This document shows positions 1 to 11,921 of a DNA stretch of 64,000 nucleotides, piece by piece. A program made the translations under genes and the position numbers. Under the pieces are notes generated by a model. That model ran no database searches. It was not told the DNA's origin and saw nothing but the letters and a program-made list of their open reading frames with translations. The stretch's first letter is position 1, and the number at the start of each line of letters is the position of its first letter. This DNA comes from Rotaria macrura (taxonomy: Eukaryota; Rotifera; Eurotatoria; Philodinida; Philodinidae): positions 62,001 through 126,000 of the forward strand of contig OENT01000155.1 of the NCBI GenBank assembly GCA_900239685.1. The letters run 5' to 3'.

Positions 1-235
1 TCGATTCATTTTATACAGATGAATGCCTTCTTTTAGGATAGAGTTGATGATCAGAAAGATTCAGTAGAGGTATTTATAGAATGATTGAGGAAAAGTAAAA
101 GTAAAATATTCAACTACGAAAATAATATAACTTAACAAATAATGAAATCGTTTCTTTGTGAACTAAAAAACTAAAGCCATCTATTCTATTTTGGACACAA
201 ATTTAATCGACGTTCTTCTGCTTTTATTTATCTAG

Positions 236-2380
236 CTTGTTCTACCGAAAGCAGATTTATCATGGCGTGGCTCACAAATACATCGTGACGATATATTATG
301 TATGGAAAATTTACTACCAATCAGTAATATTATGTGTACAGCTTCATACGATGGAGAAATTAATGTATGGAGCACAGACACAGAAAAATTAATTATATGT
401 TTACGCAAAGCACCGAGATTAAGCCAGTTCGTAGAAATACTGATTTAATGAACTATGAGTTGAACATTTTTGTATTTGAAATTTTTAGTCATCGATCATC
501 ACGCCGTTCGAAACGTCATACATCAGTACCCGTTGATAAAATACTTTTTCTTCGATATCGAGCCAAAGAAAATATGAAATATGGTAAGAAGTTCCCACAA
601 AAGAAATTTCTCGAATCGCCGACTCAACACACTTAACATACATAATACATACTTATGCCGATTTATATGAGTTTTGAAGGTTGTCTAAGGAAAAAATAAA
701 ATCTGTCGGTTTCTATGATCGATATGAACGAAAAAGTATAGCCATAGCATAGTGGTATCTTAGAATATAGTGTCTGTACTAAGATATGAAACATTCTCAA
801 ACTAATGTTCGAATGTAACTTTCGTCGTAATAGTCTTCGATGAACTAAATCATCTATTTAGCAATACTGGATATCGATAACAAGAACAACAAAAAAACTA
901 ATAGTATGAACTTTTTTCAAAGTATTCATATCTCACTTGAATCGAAATGAGCCTGTTTATGTCAATGCGTCAATTGAGAATTTTTCTGTGCTAGAGATTG
1001 AAATAGAGTATTCACATGTTTCGTTTATAATCGTTTTTAACATTGGCAGGTGTCCTATTATCAAGTGAAGCTGGAAACATATATTGTTGGTCACTTTATG
1101 GTGAACGTAAAGATATGGGAATGTATCATGGTTCATCCAATGCCGGTGAATCCATTTTAGCTATGTGTACTGATGCAACAAATACTCGTCTAATTTGTGG
1201 TGATACACATGGCGTTATTCTTATATGGAACATTGAAGATTATTGTTGTTCAACAACATTACCTATTCATTTTGATTCGACACGACCACCACTTGTGCAT
1301 TCATGGCAAGCACATTTATCACCAATAATTTATTGTGAATGGACCGATCATTCAGGCGATGGAGACTTTATTTTAACTGGATCAACTGATCATACAACAC
1401 GTTTATGGACGATGAGTGGAGATCAAATTGGAATATTTGGTCAAAGACAACAATGGGATATAGATTTATTTTTTACATCAAGAATGCAATCCGAACAAGA
1501 ATTAATAAGAGAAAAAACTGCAAAAACAATCGATCAGAACAACGATGGTAGGGATTTTCATTTGAAGACAAATCATTAAAATAATCGTTTCGTTTGCCCA
1601 GATACAAAATCGATGGTAGTTGAAAAAGTAAATCATGGATCTACACTCGATGATACATTGGATCATCACGACGAAGAAGAAAGGCAACTCTCTGCGACAT
1701 CCCTCGTCAATTTCAATGAGGTTTGTGTCTGCAAAATTAATTTGCGTTGATATATTCTAAAATAGATTCATTTCTATAGCATAGTCTCTTGCTTAAATCA
1801 GCTTCAACTGCATTCGAAAATTCATCCATGTTTCCGGTGAGTAGAACATCTTCTTTATCACAAGTTGTATTATGAATTCTCATGATTTTAGCGTGAACAT
1901 ACTAGTCTTGGTATATCAATTGAACGCGGTCTAACTCAACAAAAATTAAAACGACAAGAGCGACGTAATCGCTTTAGTGGTATTGATGGACGTCATCTAG
2001 TTAAAGGTGGTGTTTGTGTAACACCGTATGCGTTACTTTTTACACAAGTAATTAGGCGAACTTTTCAAAATAACATTTCTTTCGATTGTCTAATCTAGGA
2101 CATTGATGATACGGTGTCAGGTCACAGTTGTTACAGTGCTCCACCAAAGCAAGCAGTCATTGAAGATATTCTAGTATTAAATAAAGATGAATTTCACTCA
2201 ACAACGAATGCATCGTCCAAAAATCGTCTTATTCTTCCACCTATAATGACACGTCAACATACAAATTCATCATTATCCAGTAATGTAACATTATCACAAC
2301 TTGATCATGAGACAAAACATCAATTTATTATACCACCAAGAAATAATAACCATATGAAATCCATCTCAGAAATGTTATAA
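236..2380 (+). CDS. WD40-repeat protein, WDR49/WDR64-like, 3' part (5' end outside window)
   Basis: Six exons can be joined: about 236-430, about 489-583, 1050-1547, 1602-1720, 1780-1836, 1892-2047 and a terminal exon 2099-2380; the junction between the first two is approximate. The first exon reads an IHRDDILCME/ASYDGEINVW WD repeat. The next ends in VDKILFLRYR and continues across a phase-1 intron into LLSSEAGNIYCWSL, typical of the WDR49/WDR64/EFCAB8 group. Further blades (GDTHGVILIWNI, GSTDHTTRLWTM) are followed by GIFGQRQQWDI, another hallmark of that group. The tail after about 1602 is polar and unstructured. Introns are 45-60 bp apart from one of about 470 bp. A possible 33-nt micro-exon at 38-70 (AG before, GT after) could be the preceding exon. 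Proteins of this group are associated with cilia; the cellular role here is inferred. The gene is convergent with the fucosidase gene that follows. Confidence 0.8.
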
Positions 2381-2885
2381 ATATTTTTTTAATTTTTATT
2401 AAATTAAAGTTTCCTGAATTTTTCTTTTTATATATCAAAGAAGATCTTCAAAGCAATTATTTTACTTTTCATTTTTCTCCTGTACTATTGAAGTTAAAAA
2501 TCTTATACGGCTCTGTTTTTTTAATACTTCTTTCACAGTAATGAATACATCAATCATAAATTATGATGAAACAATAATTAAATCGATATAGCACGCTGGT
2601 GGAAATAAAAACAAAGTGTTGTTGATATACTCTATAGTCCAACAACACGAGATACGTTTTCATATTCGAGAGAAACATCTAAAACTCTTTTTCATCAACT
2701 ATTCTGCTTTGCTGCTCCAAAAGATAAAAATATTTTAACTATCAATACTTATTTTATCAGCAAGGCATGATACACACACACATCATGTTGTAATATTTAG
2801 AAAATAAAAACAAGTTCTCGATGCTAATATTATTTAAAAAGCGATTGCGATTACACATGAAAAACATTCGAAACAAAAATGTCGA
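2381..2885. other. Convergent intergenic spacer
   Basis: About 505 bp between the stop codon of the WD40 gene and the stop codon of the first fucosidase gene (opposite strand). AT-rich and presumably holds both 3' UTRs. No gene or repeat seen. Confidence 0.6.
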
Positions 2886-4999
2886 TCAGTCTGATCGATA
2901 TTTTCGTGGTTTTTTATTGACTTGCTTCGGCGAAACATTTTCTAATTTGAAAACCCACGCCCAGTCACTTGCAAGTGAATATATTTCGATGTTTGATACA
3001 TCGATGATAATACCACCACTCGGCCCTGATGAACGCCATTTTAAAGGGCCAACATCTGAACCGACTAGCGTCACGCTTGTACTTGGTGAACTAACCGTTG
3101 CTCCTAGTTCTATTTCGGTTGTATCCTTCGACCATTCAAGAAGACAAGCATACACATACTGATTGTCTTTTGATGATGTATACCTGCGAAGTCATAAAAC
3201 CAAATACAAACAAGCTCATGCATTATATTTCAATTTTCCAACAGACCAAACGTTTTTGTTGATCGTATCGTTCTGATATTTCCATGGAATACTACTATAG
3301 ATAGCTTCACCGTTGACTTTCAACCATGAACCCATCTGACGAAGACGTTCCTCGAATATGGGTGCGATTTTTCCATAGGATGTTGGACCGACATTGATCA
3401 ATACGTTTCCGCCCGTACTAAACATAAAATTCTACATCAATATTCGACACTAAAAATATAACAACCTGACAGTAGTTATAATTTGACTAAGGATTTCTTG
3501 GATGGTAAGATAGTCATTGACACCAGACGTACGAATATAACCCCATGAATGTTTATCGATCTAGATCAGATAAAATCAGAGCGAACTTAAACCAATATCA
3601 ACATGCAATAAAATACGGTGAAGCAATTTTCCCATTTGTGCGTGACAAGATGTCCTGGATTGTAATGATCAGTACATGTATAAAAGCCACCATGATGACA
3701 AGGTATATCACTACCCCATCGATCATTAACCACCTACAATAGAAAACATGTTTCATTTTTATTTGCCTCATTATTCTTTCGTTCTAGTGGAGTAAAGATA
3801 CATACGACTGTATCTTTTACTGGACTCTCGTTATAAAGCCATGCGAGAAATCCAGTCGAGTTCCAGTAGACATCTGATGCTTCTACAAAAGTATCAACAA
3901 AAGATTTTCAAACTCATCATGCTCTGTTCTTGTCTACGAACCCCAATCACCGTCTGACCATATCACTGACGGTTTGTAATTTTCGACGATTTCTTTTAGT
4001 TCTGGTAATGTTTTCATCTAGAATTCAACCGTACTTTTCGCAAGAGATATTGCCGATAAAGTTAAACGTACGATTGGAAAGTCTTGTGTTTTGAAATCAT
4101 TCTTCTTGTCTTCCAGATACAATGGATGAAACCATTCAAACATTGAATGATAGAGACCAAAAACAATATCAGTTCGGTTTCGAATAGCACTCGCCAAATC
4201 ACCTATATTAACGAACGAAAAAAGAAGTGACCAAATCGAAAATGAGAATATATTCTACCGAGTAAATCTCGTTTTGGACCAACGTCCATCGCATTCCAAT
4301 TGAATGAATATTTCGATGGCCACATTGTAAATCCTTCATGATGCTAATCGATAAGAAAGAAACGACAAAAAAAACGTAGAAATATGATATTGATTTGTTT
4401 CGGAAATTGAAGGATAACCTTGCTCGTCAGAACGATGTATCTATATGACGAAATAAATATAGAATGATTGATGTTAGACAAGAACGAAATAGGCATACTT
4501 TGCACCAGACGCCGCAAATATGTCGGCCCATTGGTTGGGATCTATGAAGATTTTGTTGTTTGGCTTAAGAAAAATAAAAATAGCGGCTTTTTACCATAGA
4601 ATTCCGCGTGGAATTGCTCGGCAAAATCAGCATACGTCCAACCGGCTGGATAGTTTTTATCCATGAATGCCACAATATCTGCACTTGGCCTATCGCCTTT
4701 CCAATCCCACCACATCCTTAGTAAAAGAAAGTGAGAAGAATTCATGTTAGAAATCAGAAAACACCGACATGTGTCGACTGAGATTAAGACAAATATCGCA
4801 GCACATACCATTCCGATCCAATAGATGGTACACTGAAGACACCCCAATGAATGAAGATACCTATTTTACTTTCATCGTACCAGGCAGGTAATGGGCGTGT
4901 ATCTAATGATTTCCAATCGGGTGTATATTGTTGTTGGCTGAGTGGTAATAGAAAACCACAAACAACAGCAATAAATAGGATTGCTGTGAGAGACTGCAT
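2886..4999 (-). CDS. Alpha-L-fucosidase (GH29), copy A, intact
   Basis: Twelve exons join in frame (minus strand, 5' to 3'): 4999-4809, 4716-4595, 4541-4499, 4440-4419, 4343-4259, 4202-4072, 4017-3942, 3882-3806, 3733-3617, 3560-3466, 3417-3247, 3183-2886, giving 475 aa, close to the usual GH29 animal length. It should release L-fucose from glycans in lysosomes or outside the cell. Residues 1-24 look like a signal peptide. [20 protein letters not shown] (33-52) is the family N-terminus, HHEGF lies at 127-131, and the nucleophile motif IWSDG has Asp220. [18 protein letters not shown] and a C-terminal beta domain (VWYTSSK... to [10 protein letters not shown]) follow. Exon 4 is only 22 nt. The donor GTCTGT at 3246-3241 is needed to read W-Y-T-S across the last intron; reading through instead gives a false stop. 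It is the most downstream member of a tandem array on this strand. The final residues (after KLENV) differ from copy B. Confidence 0.93.
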
Positions 5000-6144
5000 G
5001 ATGTTTCCTTCGTGAAGATACTGATTTATGAGACGAGGGTATCTTAAAGACTGAATTTATACAAAAATTCTTGTGACACGCCCAAGGAGAGAATGACTGA
5101 TAAGATAAAAGCCATATAGATTATGGTGTTGGGCGCATACTTTAAGATATTTCTAAATTAAGATCTTATATCAAAGTATTCTTCGCCAAAATTTAATATC
5201 ATGATAAATAAAGTTTCTTGCAAAGTGATGTAACTCACGGTGTTTCTATATCGAATTACAGCGAGCATGTTTGGGCACTAAAATAATATGAAGAAATCAC
5301 GTGTGTCAAAAAGGATTTATTTCGCAAAATAAGACAAAACTAATTCACGTTTTAGACATCTATTAATTTGGATATAGCAGCTGAATAACCGTAAGGTTAC
5401 AGCTTTTTGAATCGTTACTTCAAGAACTTTTCTCCATGCAAATGAGTGACGGTTTACATGTTGATATTCATTACTTCATTTTTTGACTCAGAAACTTGCT
5501 TGGTGAGTCGTACGAGTGAACGTATTCGAATGCAACAAAGAACGCTCAGAATTAATTTCATGGCTTCATTTCAGTGTACCTTTTTCCAGGACAATTCGAT
5601 AAACTTCCTGTGCTGGAGTATCAGCAACGTTTCGGATCTAATTCGTTAGAGAAATGTGAAAATATTTCGCAATTTTCAAGAACTTAAATGAATACTGAAT
5701 TGATTACAATTAAAACTTCGATCAACCGTCCTAAAGACATCGTCACTACTACTACCACTAGAGTATGATATGTTTAAAACATATTTTCAGCATTTTTCCT
5801 ATTGAACGTAAGTATCAAACATACAACTCTAAAAAAATTACAATACAAAATTCATTTTATATAAGCAGCGGTACTCTTGCACCGCTTGACAGGATACAAA
5901 TATTTAATTTTTTCATCAAATTTTATAAACTCTTTGTACAATATGAAATAAATAATAATCATATAAATGAAGAATACAAGGTTCAAAATGAATTATACAG
6001 AACGTAATTGAATTATAATATGAGAAAAAAAAGAATGCTGAATGAAGAAGCAAAACTATCACAATCGAAAACATTTAACGAAATTTCATTTTATTCAATG
6101 ATTAGTCAATCTAATGCCATGATATGAGCCAGTCTCTTTCTAGT
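5000..6144. other. Spacer between fucosidase copies A and B
   Basis: About 1.1 kb upstream of copy A and downstream of copy B. AT-rich, with only short random ORFs on the plus strand. No gene, RNA or repeat could be supported; the copy A promoter is presumably near 5000-5300. Confidence 0.5.
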
Positions 6145-8108
6145 TCATTGAATATCACTAACATTTTCTAATTTGAAAACCCACGCCCAGTCACTTGCAA
6201 GTGAATATATTTCGATGTTTGATACATCGATGATAATACCACCACTCGGCCCTGATGAACGCCATTTTAAAGGGCCAACATCTGAACCGACTAGCGTCAC
6301 GCTTGTACTTGGTGAACTAACCGTTGCTCCTAGTTCTATTTCGGTTGTATCCTTCGACCATTCAAGAAGACAAGCATACACATACTGATTGTCTTTTGAT
6401 GATGTATACCTGCGAAGTCATAAAACCAAATACAAACAAGCTCATGCATTATATTTCAATTTTCCAACAGACCAAACGTTTTTGTTGATCGTATCGTTCT
6501 GATATTTCCATGGAATACTACTATAGATAGCTTCACCGTTGACTTTCAACCATGAACCCATCTGACGAAGACGTTCCTCGAATATGGGTGCGATTTTTCC
6601 ATAGGATGTTGGACCGACATTGATCAATACGTTTCCGCCCGTACTAAACATAAAATTCTACATCAATATTCGACACTAAAAATATAACAACCTGACAGTA
6701 GTAATCAATTGATATAGTAACTCTTGAATAGTCAGATAATCATCGAGTTTCGCTGTGCGACGAAAACCCCATGAACCTTTATCAATCTACATAAAGCATG
6801 AAAAACGGTATGGAGATCAAACTTTTTCGGACAAACTGTAAAGCAGTTTTCCCATTTGTGGTTGACAAGATGTCCTGGGTTGTAATGATCGGAGCAAGTA
6901 TAAAAATCCCCATGTTGACATGGGATTCCGTTTCCCCATCGATCGTTGACGACCTCAAACATTTAAATAATACTTCAGATACAAGTTATCCTAGAGTAAA
7001 AGAAAACGTACGACTGTATCTTTTACTGGACTCTCGTTATAAAGCCATGCGAGAAATCCAGTCGAGTTCCAGTAGACGTCTGATGCTTCTACAAAAGTAT
7101 CAACAAAAGATTTTCAAACTCATCATGCTCTGTTCTTGTCTACGAACCCCAATCACCGTCTGACCATATCACTGACGGTTTGTAATTTTCGACGATTTCT
7201 TTTAGTTCTGGTAATGTTTTCATCTAGAATTCAACCGTACTTTNACATTGAATGATAGAGACCAAAAACAATATCAGTTCGGTTTCGAATAGCACTCGCC
7301 AAATCACCTATATTAACGAACGAAAAAAGAAGTGACCAAATCGAAAATGAGAATATATTCTACCGAGTAAATCTCGTTTTGGACCAACGTCCATCGCATT
7401 CCAATTGAATGAATATTTCGATGGCCACATTGTAAACCCTTCATGATGCTAATCGACAAGAAAGAAATGATAAAAAAAACGTAGAAATATGATATTGATT
7501 TGTATCGGAAATTGAAGGATAACCTTGCTCGTCAGAACGATATATCTATATGACGAAATAAGTATAGAATGATTGATGTTAGACAAGATCGAAATCGACA
7601 TACTTTGCACCAGAAGCCGCAAATATATCGGCCCATTCATTTGGATCTGTTAGTAGAAAAAAACACGTTTAATAACTGACTTAAAGTATGTTCTATAGTT
7701 AACCATATAGTTCAGCATGAAATTGTGAAGCGAAATCAGCATATGTCCAATCAGTTGGATAGTTTTTATTCATGAAAGCAACTGTATCCGGATTGGGATT
7801 GCTTCCTTTCCATGCCCACCACATCCTACAAATAAGTGCAAAGAAAAACGTTTTTGCATTATAATGTCGAAAAGATCTAAGTAGTTCTAAATCGTTGTGT
7901 CAGAAAATAAAACATACCATTCGGAGTAGACAGACGGCACGCTGAAGACACCCCAATGGATAAATATTCCCACTTTGCTTTGGTCATACCATTCTGGTAA
8001 AGGACGCGAATCTAACGATTTCCAGTCAGGTGTGTATTGTTGTTTAGTAAGTATGATATGAGAACAAAAGATTAAATCAACGAATACCCAAACTCTTAAT
8101 ATACACAT
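6145..8108 (-). CDS. Alpha-L-fucosidase (GH29), copy B, interrupted by an assembly gap
   Basis: Same exon layout as copy A: 8108-7918, 7825-7704, 7646-7604, 7545-7524, 7448-7364, 7307-7245 (truncated by N at 7244), 7223-7148, 7088-7012, 6953-6837, 6786-6692, 6643-6473, 6409-6145. Exon lengths equal those of copy A except exon 6, which lacks its last 68 nt, and exon 12, which is shorter (88 codons including the stop). The missing stretch matches 4038-4139 of copy A (exon end plus the start of the intron). All other splice sites and key motifs are present (FIHWG, HHEGF, IWSDG, NVGPT), so the gene is probably intact in the organism and only damaged in this assembly. The signal peptide and exon 2 are clearly diverged from copy A, while exons 3-8 and 11-12 are almost identical. 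A CAG acceptor-like site lies at 8120-8118, just before the start codon. Confidence 0.88.
7244..7244. other. Ambiguous base (N), collapsed gap
   Basis: A single N stands where copy A has 102 further bases (4038-4139), while both flanks align exactly. This is best read as an unresolved join in the assembly, not a biological deletion. Confidence 0.85.
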
Positions 8109-10491
8109 CCTATCAATCTGAAAGAAGTGATTTAATTGATATTAACTGATTATTGTTGATTCATTCTGTATATTAGACATATGTTAGTGAGTTAGAATGG
8201 AGAAACAACCTTAACTATTCTTTAAAGGTGGTGCACGGAGAATATCTCGATATATTTCATATTTCAACTTTCTATAGCCACTCTGAATGCTTTTCTATAT
8301 TCGATTACCAAAATGCTGTTTCCCGAGTGGATCATCAATTGATTCAAATTTCTCATTCTATTTCGATTCATGAATAGTTTATTAAATAGATATGAAAACA
8401 ACATCAATGAAAATTTATTCGCCATCTACGATCAGGTTTAAAGTTTAGTTAGCGTAGAACTTAGTTTATCTGTATAAGTTTTATTTCAACCAACAGAGAA
8501 TAGTAAAAACAAAAATTTTGCTTGAATACAAAAAGCATTGGAACATCTAGTTAGTTTCTTGTTTGTCTTACGCAAAAAATGAATCGCTTTAGTGTAGCAT
8601 AATTTTCAACTAGTTGAAAAATTCATTGATTTTATTTCTTTTCTATTACACAAGAATGTCTTTGTTCACAACAAGTCCACGAGGAAAGATTGAAAGAATC
8701 GAATATCTTTTGCATAAAGTCTGAATATCATACATGATATGAACTCTTTTGATCCTTCTGAAATGAATTTGAGCTAATAATCTATTTGAGTCTCAAGTTG
8801 TACATCATTATCCAGCAAAACGTTATCGTCTCTTTAAAAAGCACTGAACACATAGAAATTATTCTATCGAGTTCACAGAGTTTAAAAGAGATTCTTCAAT
8901 GAGTATTGTCTCTTATGGGTGTTTCATATCTTTTCAATGCATCTATTCTGACTCATTAAAGTCGAAATCTATTTATTTGTAACATAATCGGTGGAAATAG
9001 ATGCTTTTAGTATGCACTTATTGATCTTCAATTTAAAAGCGTTCGTTTGATCGCAATCCTGAACAATACAATTCTTTTGGTAAGGGATGTTTCTATGTAG
9101 GTTTAAATCATGATTCGGAACTGAGCTGATTAGTTACATATGGTACAGTTGACACGAGAATTTAGCTCAGATTGGAATAATAGATTTCATTAAAGATAGA
9201 GAAAATAGACACAAAAGAGAGCGAAGAAAAAAAACGAATAAAAGAACTTTGAAAATCAAAATGCACAAAAAGTTATGTGAAAGATATGCAAATTTTTTCA
9301 ATGACTTAGACTTAGCGATGTATTTTCTAATTTAGCATAATTTAGATTTATTTTCGAAATTAGTGACAAAAACAAAACCAAATTTTATTTCTAATTAATC
9401 TTTCATATATCTCAATGCTCTTTCATATCGCTTCTACGAGTCATCTAGTAATTAATGTATCTTGTTGAACTCGTAATATTCTATTAAAAGGAAATATTAT
9501 ACTTCGTTGATTACGCTGTTTATGTTACATTATCATATAAATATTTCTTTATCCTGGTTTTAATTTTAAATACTTGAGTAGAATCTGCCAAGGACATTAT
9601 TTCCGATAACTGGATCGACGGAATCACGGTTGCGGAACATCATTCGGATTAGAATCCGACGAAATCTATGATAGGGTTCTGACAGACCTCTAATGATGAC
9701 ATCAGATACTAATAGGCAATCAAATAATAAATCACTATTTTCCTGTCAGATAAGTTACTCATTCCTCAACCAGGATTTCGTCAGTTGATCGGATCCGATC
9801 AGATCTGGTAGGATCCACTATCGGACTCAATCAACTGGGTACTACTATTTAATTTTTTTGTTATCATTTGTTTATCAATTTGAGTTTTATTTATCTATCT
9901 TCGTCGCTATGAAACAGACAATGATTAGACGTAAATTATAACTTTGTTTTTATATTAACTTATTTATCTTTTTCACAAAGAACGATTGTAGATCATAAGA
10001 CATCGAATGAACTACTAATATAAGAAACTTGTGCATTAATTTCACTAAAAAACACAAAAAAAAAGAAACATTTATCATCCTTCCATATCATACGACTGAA
10101 AAAAAAACCTCCCATCCCAGCTGCTCGAGACTCCTACTTCGCAATAAATAACGTGAAAATCTTTTTCTTTTCTTCAACTAGACAGAAAAAAACAAAATCA
10201 ATGTTCCTATGTCCCGATCATTAAAAGCTCAAAATTTTTCGGAATCTTTCTTCTTCCTCCTCACTTCAAACCGATGAAAAAGCGCATTAATTAATCATCC
10301 AAACATAACCATTTGTTTTAATATTACAAATTCCACCAAAAGTATCTCATATAAATAACCAACAAAATGTTATATCTATAAATGAGTTTCTCGCAATATT
10401 CATAGAATATTAAAAAATTCCAATCTCAACTAGATTCTAAATTCTTCTGCCACAGATATCTAGATATATAGCTACTACATGGAATTATTCT
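8109..10491. other. Non-coding stretch upstream of fucosidase copy B
   Basis: About 2.4 kb of AT-rich DNA with no supportable ORF. It contains the dispersed repeat at 9588-9839. No further fucosidase exons were found here on the minus strand, although the remnant at 10492-10779 would need them to be functional. Confidence 0.55.
9588..9839. repeat. Dispersed ATCCGATC-rich repeat, copy 1
   Basis: About 252 bp, rich in GGATCCGATC/GAATCCGACG motifs. It shares blocks with 39508-39749 and 63147-63451: CTAATGATGACATC-like, ACTCATTCCTCAACCAGGAT-like and TTGATCGGAT-like. The ends are imperfect inverted repeats (left CCAAGG...TTCCGATA, right ...TCGGACTCAATCAACTGGG). Probably a non-autonomous mobile element. 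Confidence 0.65.
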
Positions 10492-10779
10492 CTAAATATT
10501 CAAATCTCGTTTGACTCTACATAATAACAATGATCTTGATGCAAAATGTAATGCAAGGTTGTGTGAGAAGAAAAGAAAATAATAATAAAATATATGTCGA
10601 GATCTTTGATAGGTGATTTCATACCATGCTTCGGAATTTATCGATGGAACACTGAAAACACCCCAATGGATAAAAATGCCCACTTTCGATTGATCATACC
10701 AACTAGGCAATGGCCTTGTATCAAGTGATGACCACTGAGGTAAATAAGATGAACCAGAACATACAAATATCAAAGACAA
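10492..10779 (-). pseudogene. Alpha-L-fucosidase first-exon remnant (copy C)
   Basis: The minus strand reads [17 protein letters not shown] followed by [20 protein letters not shown], a clear GH29 exon 1, ending near 10625 at a GTATGA donor-like site. No exon 2-12 counterpart exists in the 2.4 kb before copy B. In the reading frame of the conserved block I find no ATG ahead of it: the hydrophobic leader ([14 protein letters not shown]) runs back to an in-frame stop. Loss of the start codon and of all downstream exons points to a dead copy at the 5' end of the array. A fragment of an alternative first exon is possible but less likely. Confidence 0.75.
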
Positions 10780-10947
10780 ATCAATGAGAATAGACTTTAG
10801 AGGAATGTTTATCCTTGTGTCTACAAATAATTATTCATATAATCATTAAAAAACATATAAAAGGGTAAAAATCTTATTTTAATTTTGATTTCTCTTTATA
10901 AATTTGGCGTTTGTTTTTTAAAATAAAAAAAAATACAATCATAAAAA

Positions 10948-11507
10948 TTATGCCTGTTTAGTTAGTGGTGAGATCAGTATGACACCGTCGCCACGTACAA
11001 AAAGCATTGGAATTTGTCTTTTTGTTTGCTTAATGAAGAAAAATTCATTATCATAGTCAAGATCATAAATGAAATTGAAGCGGTTAATATTTACTCGATA
11101 AATTTCTTCGAATGTTTCTTCATCGATATCAAGTGTAGTGATAGTTTCTTCAACATCACCTAATAAGATGTTTAAATGTTGATCGAAAGCCTAAATTTAT
11201 TTCGATAGGAAAACGAAATTAGCTTCGTACGTTGAAATTTTACATGAAGGCGACCACGTAATTCACGCTCATTACGCATTTTAACAAGAACTCGTTCATC
11301 GAGGCTTAAGCGTACTAAATCAAGTGGCTCTTCGATGGATGTTGTTGTTGCTGCTGCTGATGTCTAGAATAATGGATAAGATATTTTATACAAACACTCA
11401 TCAAATTCAAGAATAACAGCAAATAATTTTACCTCATTTGACAGATCATTCATTTTATTTTGTTGTTTATCAGGTATTTGATTTTGAACTGGCACAGTTA
11501 GTGACAT
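10948..11507 (-). CDS. LSM3: U6 snRNA-associated Sm-like protein LSm3
   Basis: Four exons: 11507-11433, 11363-11244, 11190-11095, 11028-10948, all frames consistent, 123 aa. The Sm1 region reads [20 protein letters not shown] and [16 protein letters not shown], followed by [20 protein letters not shown]. Sm2 reads [16 protein letters not shown] with the RGDG signature. LSm3 is a subunit of the LSm2-8 ring that binds the U6 snRNA 3' end and of the LSm1-7 mRNA-decay ring. The protein is about 20 residues longer than typical LSm3 because of a Gln/Asn/Ala/Thr-rich N-terminus (exon 1 and the start of exon 2). Without the intron after EEIYR a false 23-residue insertion would be read. It is divergent from the LDB gene, with about 0.4 kb between them. 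Confidence 0.93.
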
Positions 11508-11921
11508 CTATCAAATGATTTTGTCAATTGTCATTGAGAAAATATGATTTTGAATTGAAAAGAGTTTTGAAAACGAATTTATTGATTCTTATCACTGAAT
11601 TTAAATTGATGAATTATCGTTGCATTTGATTGGAAGAAATGCGACAAAAAATGAGAAGATAAGGAGGATACAGATAAATGACACAAGACCAACATGGCAC
11701 GAACATTTTCGTGAAAAGAAATCAAATCGCTATGAAATAAAACATGCTATTCTAATGGTAGACAAAGTGTCTATGCCGAATGGTGTCTATTGACGGTATT
11801 GACGAAACATAGTTGACGAAAAGAAAATCTGGTTAATTTTGTCGCCACTTATTCTACTAAAATCAGTAAGTCTTCGAATATATTCATCGTCGTAATAGTT
11901 TGTATAAAATTTTCTCTTCAG
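11508..11921. promoter_or_regulatory. Shared upstream region of LSm3 and LDB
   Basis: About 414 bp between the LSm3 start codon and the first LDB exon on the other strand, so both promoters should lie here. No TATA box or other specific motif is convincing. A plus-strand CAG at 11919-11921 after a pyrimidine run is the acceptor of the first LDB exon I can see. Confidence 0.45.

Noticed and set aside
2821-3162. Plus-strand ORF of 113 codons
   Set aside because: Antisense to the last exon of the fucosidase gene; its counterpart at 6173-6388 has the same explanation.
3545-3742. Plus-strand ORF over fucosidase exons 9-10
   Set aside because: Shadow of the minus-strand exons; the same applies to 6798-7163.
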